Of a stretch of DNA of 8,634 nt, positions 1 to 5,594 are shown piece by piece. The position numbers were made by a program, and so were the translations under genes. Source of the stretch: an uncultured Eubacteriales bacterium. GTDB lineage: Bacteria > Bacillota_A > Clostridia > Peptostreptococcales > Anaerovoracaceae. The stretch lies in NCBI GenBank assembly GCA_902774195.1, contig CACYHM010000072.1, forward strand, positions 1-8,634. Direction: 5' to 3'. The notes beneath the pieces were generated by a model that was not told where the DNA came from, did not search any database, and saw only the letters and a list, made by a program, of their open reading frames with translations. Position 1 is the stretch's first letter, and each line of letters opens with the position of its first letter.

Positions 1-416
1 GCTTGCGCCTCGAAGCCGAATTCCCTCGGCTCGCCGACTCTGCGCAGCTCGACGTTGTCAGAATCGTCTTCGCCTGTCTGAACCTGAGGATTCGGAACGT
101 TCGGTATGCCAAGAAGCACATCCCTCAGCTCCTCCTCTACATCCGCGACCTCGCCGTCGAGCTCCTTGATGCGTGCCGACAGCTGCTTCATCTCTTTGAA
201 AAGCTCCGAGACGTCCTTGCCCTCTTTCTTCAGTTTCGGCACCTCTCTTGAGGTGACGTTCTGCTTGTTCTTGAGAGCCTCTACCTCGGCGAGGATCTCT
301 CTTCTCTTCACATCGAGGTCCCTGGCTCTTCCGATATCGAAATCGCCCTTGCAGCGTCTCTCGACTCCTGCTTTGACTTCATCAAAATGTTCTCTGATAC
401 GCTTGATGTCCAGCAT
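1..416 (-). CDS. serS: Seryl-tRNA synthetase, N-terminal part (cut by window edge)
   Basis: Cytoplasmic class II aminoacyl-tRNA synthetase that charges tRNA-Ser with serine. Only the first 138 codons are present and the gene continues past base 1. The visible part starts MLDIKRIREHFDEVKAGVER, the usual SerS opening. Two long charged helices follow (about residues 30-100), forming the antiparallel coiled-coil arm that grips the tRNA-Ser long variable arm. After them come the family's linker IPNVPNPQV (about residues 104-112) and a DNVELRRVGEPREFGFE stretch leading into the catalytic domain. The class II motifs 1-3 lie outside the window. The ATG at 414-416 is preceded by an AGGAAGAG ribosome binding site about 8 bases upstream. 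A TATAAT sequence lies on the minus strand at 439-444, but no good -35 is seen 16-17 bases upstream of it, so an own promoter is uncertain. Identification is secure. Confidence 0.95.
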   Translation of the reverse strand, partial: MLDIKRIREHFDEVKAGVERRCKGDFDIGRARDLDVKRREILAEVEALKNKQNVTSREVPKLKKEGKDVSELFKEMKQLSARIKELDGEVADVEEELRDVLLGIPNVPNPQVQTGEDDSDNVELRRVGEPREFGFEAQ

Positions 417-553
417 TTTTCTCTTCCTTTTTTAACTGATTATATATATTGGCTTTTTATTGGCTGCCCCGCAGCAGGGGCGCATCCCGTGAGCAGCGCA
501 TTCCTTGACCGGCACGTACCGTGATCAGCGCGTCCCATAGCGCCGGCCGGTCC
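417..553. other. Spacer between glutamine synthetase and serS
   Basis: 137 bases without a gene. The part next to the glutamine synthetase stop is GC-rich and holds three copies of GCGC(A/G)T(C/T)CC on the plus strand (480-488, 496-504, 528-536), plus two imperfect 21-base copies at about 483-503 and 514-534 that share CCGTGA-CAGCGC. A small hairpin, GCCCC/GGGGC with a 6-base loop, lies at about 466-481, but no T-run follows it on the minus strand. I therefore see no clear intrinsic terminator for the glutamine synthetase gene. The part next to serS is AT-rich and includes a TATAAT (minus strand, 439-444). Confidence 0.5.
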
Positions 554-2479
554 TCAGAATATGTTCCTTCTGTATTTTGCGTAGACCTCGCGCAGCTCCT
601 CGAGTTTCTCTTCGATCTCGTTCTCGTATCTGCTGAGCTCGGTATAGTCGGCTGCCTCTATGGCCTTGCGCGCCTTCATCAGGAGCGATTCCCTGCCCTT
701 TTCTTCATGGCCTATCAGCGACTTGAGCTCGGTGATCCTTGCCCAGTTCGCGGAATCGTATTCGTTCGTATCATCCTCGTGAAGCTTTACGCAGCCTCTC
801 AGGACATCCATGGTGTTCGGGATGTACCTGTCGTGATATTCCATCGACCATTTGAGTATCATCTGTTCGCGGTACGAGCGGAGCGTCTTCTCGTTCGATT
901 CTTCGCCTCCGGTTATACGTACGACCCGGGCAGGATCGAAACCGCCGTCTCCCCAGTTGAGGAAGCTCTCCCATACGTTCGCAGGCGCTCTGCCGAAGAG
1001 TTTCTCTCTTTCTTCGACCGTGTAGTCCGTAAAGATATCGCGTTCCGATCTGTATTCGCGATCCTTCTCGAGGTAGAAATCCTCTTCGCCGTACTTCTTG
1101 CTGATGGACCTTTCGAGTTCTTCAGGCGTCCTTCCCGCCCCGAGCACAGCCTTTATACCGTCGAGCATGGTCCTGAATACCGAGCCGATGACCAGATAGG
1201 TGTTTGAGTGAGGGTTAGGTGATCTGAGTTCGAACCTAGTCGAAAGCGGATTCTTGCGGTCCCTTACCAGACCTACCAGCACTGTCCTGTTTCGCGAAGG
1301 GGTCTGGTGGTCCTGACCCAGCGAGGTGACCACGCATACAGGGGCCTCGTAGCCCGGCTTGAGCCTCTGGAATGAATCATGTGTAGGCGCCACTATAGGA
1401 TAGATCAGCCCGTAATTCTTGAGCAGCCCCATCAGAGCGCCGTACCCCAGCGGGCTCATGAAATCATTGTCCGGATCGGAAGGCTCGAAAAGATTCACGC
1501 GGCTGCCGTCCTTAAGCCTTGCGCTTATCCCGAAGTGCGTATGCTCGCCGGAGCCTGCCACTCCGTAGATCGGCTTTGCCAGGAAGGTGACCTCCAGGCT
1601 GTTCATGCGGAACACATCCCTGACGATGTGCCTTATCTGTGCTTCATTGTCTGCAGCCTGCATCGGATCGGCATACTTCCAGTCGATCTCCAGCTGCTCC
1701 ATGATGTGGTCGAAGTTGCCCGAATTGCCCATCTTGGCCTTGACGCCGCCGACTTCTTTGTGGCCCATCTCGACGCTGAAGCCGTAGTGATCGAGTATCT
1801 CGAGGGTCTGTTCAAGAGCTGTTGCGACAGGTCCCGAGACCCTCTGCCAGTACTGCTCTTTGAGTTCCTGCGCGATCGAGAGCTGGTCGCGGTCTGCCCT
1901 GTCGTCAGGCGTCTTGACCCAGAACTCGAGTTCAGTCGCGCTGTTGAGCAGTATCTCGTCTATGTCTTCGATGCTGTCCACTCCTCCGGTGTGTCCGAAC
2001 ACATACGGGTGCTCTTCAAGCTCATTTCTGAGCTCAGCGGTAAACATCTCGATCGCCTCTTTGAGGTATATCCTCGGACCCACCAGAGTGTCCCCGTTGT
2101 GACGCAGATAGGAAGGAATCCTGAGCGTACCTGTAGGAAGGCCTGTCTCGTAGTCGATGTTGTCATAGTTGTATTCAACGAACCAGTTGACCTCCATGTC
2201 AGACACCAGGTCGACTCTCGCGTTTGAAAGGTCAGCGATGGTCGGAAGAGCAACGGAGGAACCGTCGGTCTGCACGCCGTTCGCGAGCATCTTCTCCATG
2301 GATCCGAGGAAAAGCGCGACCGGGATCTTCTCGTCTGTGTTGTGGTTGCCCATATCGACCGCCGTAAAAGATACGAACTTTACCTCAGGATGGGCCAAAA
2401 GGCGGCTCCGGACCGCCTCTTCATCGTGCTCGTCCGGAGTCAGTGTATACAGCATTCTGTTCAAATCATAATTGATCAT
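554..2479 (-). CDS. glnA: Glutamine synthetase, long variant with C-terminal extension
   Basis: Joins glutamate and ammonia with ATP to make glutamine in the cytoplasm, the entry point of nitrogen assimilation. The 641-residue product has a GS beta-grasp region (about 33-100, with DGSS at 72-75) followed by the catalytic domain. Motifs seen: ELEFWVK (183-189, metal-binding Glu strand), EQLEIDWKYADPMQAADN (261-278), the ATP-site motif KPIYGVAGSGEHTHFGIS (302-319), PGYEAPV (375-381), NRTVLVG (397-403) and RFELRSPNP (415-423). Ordinary GSI is about 440-470 residues. Here some 190 residues follow the last catalytic motifs, ending in charged helices likely to form a coiled coil (about 592-638). 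GSIII enzymes are also long, but these motifs look closer to GSI. The ATG at 2477-2479 is chosen because GGGGG lies 7 bases upstream. A 35-codon upstream extension would translate through the leader hairpins and is unlikely. Whether it is the main biosynthetic GS or a GS-like ligase cannot be settled here. Confidence 0.88.
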   Translation of the reverse strand: MINYDLNRMLYTLTPDEHDEEAVRSRLLAHPEVKFVSFTAVDMGNHNTDEKIPVALFLGSMEKMLANGVQTDGSSVALPTIADLSNARVDLVSDMEVNWFVEYNYDNIDYETGLPTGTLRIPSYLRHNGDTLVGPRIYLKEAIEMFTAELRNELEEHPYVFGHTGGVDSIEDIDEILLNSATELEFWVKTPDDRADRDQLSIAQELKEQYWQRVSGPVATALEQTLEILDHYGFSVEMGHKEVGGVKAKMGNSGNFDHIMEQLEIDWKYADPMQAADNEAQIRHIVRDVFRMNSLEVTFLAKPIYGVAGSGEHTHFGISARLKDGSRVNLFEPSDPDNDFMSPLGYGALMGLLKNYGLIYPIVAPTHDSFQRLKPGYEAPVCVVTSLGQDHQTPSRNRTVLVGLVRDRKNPLSTRFELRSPNPHSNTYLVIGSVFRTMLDGIKAVLGAGRTPEELERSISKKYGEEDFYLEKDREYRSERDIFTDYTVEEREKLFGRAPANVWESFLNWGDGGFDPARVVRITGGEESNEKTLRSYREQMILKWSMEYHDRYIPNTMDVLRGCVKLHEDDTNEYDSANWARITELKSLIGHEEKGRESLLMKARKAIEAADYTELSRYENEIEEKLEELREVYAKYRRNIF

Positions 2480-2517
2480 GTGATATCCCCCTTTTCTCTG
2501 TCCCTTTGTTTCATTAC

Positions 2518-2548
2518 CGGCCGGGAGACGATCCTCCCGGCCGTTTTT
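2518..2548 (+). terminator. Hairpin plus T-run on plus strand, orphan terminator
   Basis: A perfect 10-bp stem, CGGCCGGGAG (2518-2527) with CTCCCGGCCG (2534-2543), a 6-base loop, then TTTTT at 2544-2548 on the plus strand. This has the form of an intrinsic terminator for rightward transcription, yet no plus-strand gene ends here. On the minus strand the same stem lies in the leader of the glutamine synthetase gene, with the A-run before it rather than a U-run after it, so it is not a normal terminator in that direction. Confidence 0.5.
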
Positions 2549-2559
2549 GCCCCTGCTTT

Positions 2560-2580
2560 GGCCGGGGAATTTCCCCGGCC
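2560..2580 (-). promoter_or_regulatory. Second GC-rich hairpin in the glutamine synthetase leader
   Basis: Perfect 8-bp inverted repeat GGCCGGGG / CCCCGGCC with a 5-base loop, between the UPF0182 stop (2614) and the glutamine synthetase start (2479). It has no adjoining T-run in either direction. Its arms can also pair with the arms of the neighbouring hairpin at 2518-2543, because both contain GGCCGGG/CCCGGCC, giving 7-bp alternative helices. It could be a weak 3' end for the UPF0182 message, an RNA stabiliser, or half of a switchable leader. The structure is plain in the sequence; the role is inference. Confidence 0.4.
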
Positions 2581-2613
2581 GCATAATTGTTTTACCCTAT
2601 TCTATCTGCAGCG

Positions 2614-3174
2614 CTATGCCGCATCCGGCGCGCCGTCGCCTCCCACTGAAGCCGCATCGCTCGCAGGCGCCTCAGGCGTACCGCTCTCGTTGGCCAGCTT
2701 GGTCAGATAGTTCTCGAGCTGGTTGATGTACTTGCCGTAGCCTTCCCAGTCGCCGTTCTTCTGACATTCGATCGCCTTGTCGTAAGCGTTCTGCGCCTTG
2801 AGTATGAGCGCCTTGATATCGTTCGCACCGCCTTCGTCATTGATGCTTCCGACGTCCTTGCCCGCATCGCCCGCATTGCCGCCGAAGAGACTCAGCAGGG
2901 CCTCAGCAAGCGTAGGCTCGTATGCGATCTTGTCCTGATAAGCAACGATGACCCTCTTGACCTCAGGTATCGCCTGGTTCGTAGCCTCGAGGTATACAGG
3001 CTCGACGTACAGCAGCGATGTGCCGATAGGTATCACGAAGAGGTCTCCTCTGTTGTACGAAGTTCCCGATGACTTCCACAGAGAGAACTCCTTCGAGATC
3101 TCGGTGTTCTGGTCGATCTGCGCCTCTATCTGCATCGGGCCGTAGACGGTCTTGTTCTTCGGCATCGTGTACAC
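2614..3174 (-). CDS. UPF0182 family protein, C-terminal fragment of a broken gene
   Basis: This 186-codon frame holds the end of the UPF0182 protein begun upstream. It reads PKNKTVYGPMQIEAQIDQN, then a GDLFVIPIGTSLLYVEPVYLEA stretch (about residues 44-64), PEVKRVIVAYQDKI and EPTLAEALLSLFG, all family hallmarks. It ends with a helical segment typical of the family's C-terminus (AYDKAIECQKNGDWEGYGKY) and a Ser/Ala/Gly-rich tail. The frame opens with GTG (3172-3174) two bases after the TGA of the upstream frame; an ATG follows at 3163-3165. Neither has a convincing ribosome binding site. Reading backward in this frame gives LIVYTMPKNK, matching the interior of intact relatives, so it is a displaced piece and not an independent gene. 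It could be made only by reinitiation or a -1 frameshift, and no slippery sequence is seen. Family known; function of the family unknown. Confidence 0.75.
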   Translation of the reverse strand: MYTMPKNKTVYGPMQIEAQIDQNTEISKEFSLWKSSGTSYNRGDLFVIPIGTSLLYVEPVYLEATNQAIPEVKRVIVAYQDKIAYEPTLAEALLSLFGGNAGDAGKDVGSINDEGGANDIKALILKAQNAYDKAIECQKNGDWEGYGKYINQLENYLTKLANESGTPEAPASDAASVGGDGAPDAA

Positions 3175-3185
3175 GATCAGCCGAC
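3163..3185 (-). other. Frame-break junction in the UPF0182 gene
   Basis: On the minus strand the bases read GTC GGC TGA in the upstream frame (3185-3177) and CTG ATC GTG TAC ACG ATG in the downstream frame (3180-3163). The two overlap by one base, equal to a -1 shift at GGC. No X-XXY-YYZ slippery heptamer is present. Because family residues are missing exactly here, a deletion whose size is not a multiple of three explains the break better than programmed frameshifting. Confidence 0.65.
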
Positions 3186-5489
3186 TTCTTCCGTGCCGTA
3201 GATCTGGTGAGCTATATCCCAGAGGTCCTCCTTCTGGTAGAAGACCTTGACCTCGTCCATATGGTACTTGGAATATACCTGCGCCTGGATCTTGAACATC
3301 GCGTTAGGATATCTGAGGTGGCTTTTCAGGCTTTCAGGGATCTGATCCTTAGGCTTGAACAGCTTAGGATATATCTTTCTGTATGTCTGAGCGATCGGAT
3401 CCTCTTCATCCACGATGTAGAAGTCGACACTGCCGTCATATGCATTGACGACGACCTTGACCGAGTTTCTGATATAGTTCGTCAGGTTGACGCCCTCCTC
3501 CTGATACGGCTCGGAGTACGGGTACTTGCTGCTCGTAGTATAAGCGTCGATGATCCAGTAGAGCTGGCCGTCCACGATCGTCAGGTACGGATCCTCCTCG
3601 TATGAGAGGTAAGGCATGACCTTCTCTACCCTGCTCACGACGTCTCTGACGTACATGATCTTGGACTTCGAAGTGATGTTCGACGAAACGAGTATGTTCA
3701 CGCTTCCCTCCCTGATCGCATAGAGGACCCTGTTCAGCAGGTTCAGCTTGATTCCCGTCTTGCCTTCATATTCGGTGTACTTGTTCTCGCTTCCGTCCGG
3801 ATAGTCGAACTCGGATTCCTTGGTATTTACGATGATGTAGTCCTTCGAAAGCTCGCCGAAATAGATCTCAGGTCTTTCGATCTTTATCTCGTCAACGTTC
3901 GTCTCCGGCGGGATGTTGCCCTCGATCACATCAGGCTGGCCCGAAGGAGTGACCTTGTCGACCTGAGATACCGCTGCACCGTAGCCGTGCGTGTACTTGA
4001 GGTGCTTGTTGATCCACGTATTGCTGATCTTCTCCTCGTCTATCTCTCTGGCCGAGAGGTAGGTCTGCGTGAGCGAGTCGTCTATCGTGTATCTGTCGAT
4101 ATCCACGTCGTTGAACCTGTAGTATTGACGTATGCTCTGCGTCTGATTGTAGAAAACCTCTACAGGCTTGTAGTCGTTGATCCTGATGTTGCCTATTGTC
4201 TCATCGGCATTCGCGATGACATTGGCATTGAGCGAATCGTCAGCCGGGAACGAAGCAACTCTCACGTTGTCGATCCCATATGCGTGCCTCGTGTATTCGA
4301 TATTGTTCTTGAGGTATTTCGATTCCTTGTTGATCTCGTCCGGGCTTACGACAAGCGTCTGTACGAGAGTGCCGGCTCCCGCTCCGAGCACGTATACGAG
4401 AATCATGATCACAGGCACCTTCAGAAGCTTCGTTATCTCACCCTTCTTTATATGCATCGCGAGCGTTACAGCTCCGACAAGGCACAGAACCATGATTATG
4501 CGGTATACCCAGAGGGTGATGTTGACATCGACAAAGCCCGCTCCGTAAACGGCGCCGGTATGTGTGTGCAGCAGGTCGAACTGCTTGAGGAAGAAGTTGA
4601 CCGCGAGCATCAGATAGAAGATGATGCCCAGCACGATCAGCTTGCCGCTTGCGATCTCCATGAGGTTCTCGACATTGCTGTTGTTGATGTCTGTGCTGTG
4701 GCCTCTTCTCTTCTTGTGGTTCTTGTCGAATGCGGTCTGCACCGCCTTTCTCGAAGCCCTCGTCATCCTGCCGATAACGGAATAGTCGATAGGAGTGCGG
4801 TAGATGACCTTAGGCTCCTCGTCCTCTTCTTCTTCGAATGGTTCCGGATCGTCAGGGAAGTCATCCGTCGGCTCAAAGATGTCAGGCGATCTGACCGAAA
4901 GCAGATATGAATAGTAGACAACCGTGACGACTACCAGCCCGATGACCGATACGAGAATGATCTCATTGAGCTTGTCGAGCCAGTCGAGCTTGAAGATGTA
5001 AAACCCTATGTCCTGATTGAACAGCGGGTCCTTGAGGCCGAACTTCGAAGCATACACATACTTGAGGAGTATCAGCCATGTCCCGACCGACGCATAGAAC
5101 GCCACGCCCAGCGAGAACACCATGGAAAGTATCCACGATGTCGAGTTGATCCTCTTAAGATTAGGGATCTCATGCGATTCTATCTTCCTGAAGTAACCGT
5201 TCTTGAGCGTGCGCAGATAGAATCTGGCAAGAAGAGTCACTATCACGAATACCGGTATGCCCAGTTCGAGCTGTGTGACCAGTCTTTTCCAGAAAACGCT
5301 TGTGTACCCAAGATCTTTGAACCACATCCAGTCGGTGATGAATCCGACAGTAGTCACGAGAAAAACGAATACAAGAGCGAGCACCATTATGATCAGAGAA
5401 ATGCCCTTGCGGCCATTCCTGCTGCGCTTGCCCCTGAATTCGTTCCTTTTTCTCCCGGGTTTCTTGTTTGTAGAGATGAATTCTGCCAA
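3177..5489 (-). CDS. UPF0182 family membrane protein, N-terminal 770 residues (gene disrupted)
   Basis: Member of the uncharacterised UPF0182/COG1615 family of large membrane proteins found in Clostridia, Actinobacteria and Cyanobacteria. A basic N-terminus (residues 8-29) precedes seven hydrophobic helices at about 29-51, 73-92, 119-143, 176-198, 282-301, 325-347 and 357-380. A very acidic loop lies between helices 4 and 5 (about 208-228). A large, probably extracytoplasmic domain starts with the family motif NIEYTRHAYGIDNV (about 396-409). The frame stops at TGA 3177-3179 after YGTEEVG, where relatives continue. The expected ~50-residue stretch (an LP-x-PFTP-like region through NYGKL) is absent and the C-terminal part resumes in another frame, so an out-of-frame deletion is the best reading. 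The start is TTG (5487-5489), supported by GGGAGG at 5498-5503, 8 bases upstream; the next Met is inside helix 1. An intrinsic terminator lies just upstream at 5531-5567. Confidence 0.85.
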   Translation of the reverse strand: MAEFISTNKKPGRKRNEFRGKRSRNGRKGISLIIMVLALVFVFLVTTVGFITDWMWFKDLGYTSVFWKRLVTQLELGIPVFVIVTLLARFYLRTLKNGYFRKIESHEIPNLKRINSTSWILSMVFSLGVAFYASVGTWLILLKYVYASKFGLKDPLFNQDIGFYIFKLDWLDKLNEIILVSVIGLVVVTVVYYSYLLSVRSPDIFEPTDDFPDDPEPFEEEEDEEPKVIYRTPIDYSVIGRMTRASRKAVQTAFDKNHKKRRGHSTDINNSNVENLMEIASGKLIVLGIIFYLMLAVNFFLKQFDLLHTHTGAVYGAGFVDVNITLWVYRIIMVLCLVGAVTLAMHIKKGEITKLLKVPVIMILVYVLGAGAGTLVQTLVVSPDEINKESKYLKNNIEYTRHAYGIDNVRVASFPADDSLNANVIANADETIGNIRINDYKPVEVFYNQTQSIRQYYRFNDVDIDRYTIDDSLTQTYLSAREIDEEKISNTWINKHLKYTHGYGAAVSQVDKVTPSGQPDVIEGNIPPETNVDEIKIERPEIYFGELSKDYIIVNTKESEFDYPDGSENKYTEYEGKTGIKLNLLNRVLYAIREGSVNILVSSNITSKSKIMYVRDVVSRVEKVMPYLSYEEDPYLTIVDGQLYWIIDAYTTSSKYPYSEPYQEEGVNLTNYIRNSVKVVVNAYDGSVDFYIVDEEDPIAQTYRKIYPKLFKPKDQIPESLKSHLRYPNAMFKIQAQVYSKYHMDEVKVFYQKEDLWDIAHQIYGTEEVG

Positions 5490-5530
5490 GGCTGTTTCCT
5501 CCCGGCCAAATGCCCTTTTGCCTCTGTCCT

Positions 5531-5567
5531 AAAAAAACTGCAGCGACAGCGTCTGGCTGCCGCTGCA
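5531..5567 (-). terminator. Intrinsic terminator after the zinc-ribbon gene
   Basis: On the minus strand a 12-bp stem TGCAGCGGCAGC / GCTGTCGCTGCA (one G-U pair) with a 5-base loop (5551-5555) is followed by seven U's (5531-5537). It sits 28 bases past the stop codon of the gene ending at 5595 and about 28 bases before the ribosome binding site of the UPF0182 gene, so it should insulate or attenuate the downstream gene. Confidence 0.9.
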
Positions 5568-5594
5568 AGTGGTTCTATAGATTTACTTGCTTGC

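Noticed and set aside
439..444. TATAAT upstream of serS as a full promoter
   Set aside because: No -35-like sequence lies at 16-18 bases and there is no extended -10; kept only as a note in the serS entry.
521..2227. Long open frames on the plus strand opposite the glutamine synthetase
   Set aside because: They mirror a clearly identified minus-strand gene, have Arg/Ser/Cys-rich shadow composition and no recognisable domains.
2480..2584. A 35-codon N-terminal extension of the glutamine synthetase, starting at 2584
   Set aside because: It would translate through two GC-rich hairpins, has no family similarity, and the ATG at 2479 has a strong ribosome binding site and the natural GS start.
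3177..3185. Programmed -1 ribosomal frameshift joining the two UPF0182 frames
   Set aside because: No slippery heptamer is present, and family residues are missing at the junction, which frameshifting would not explain.
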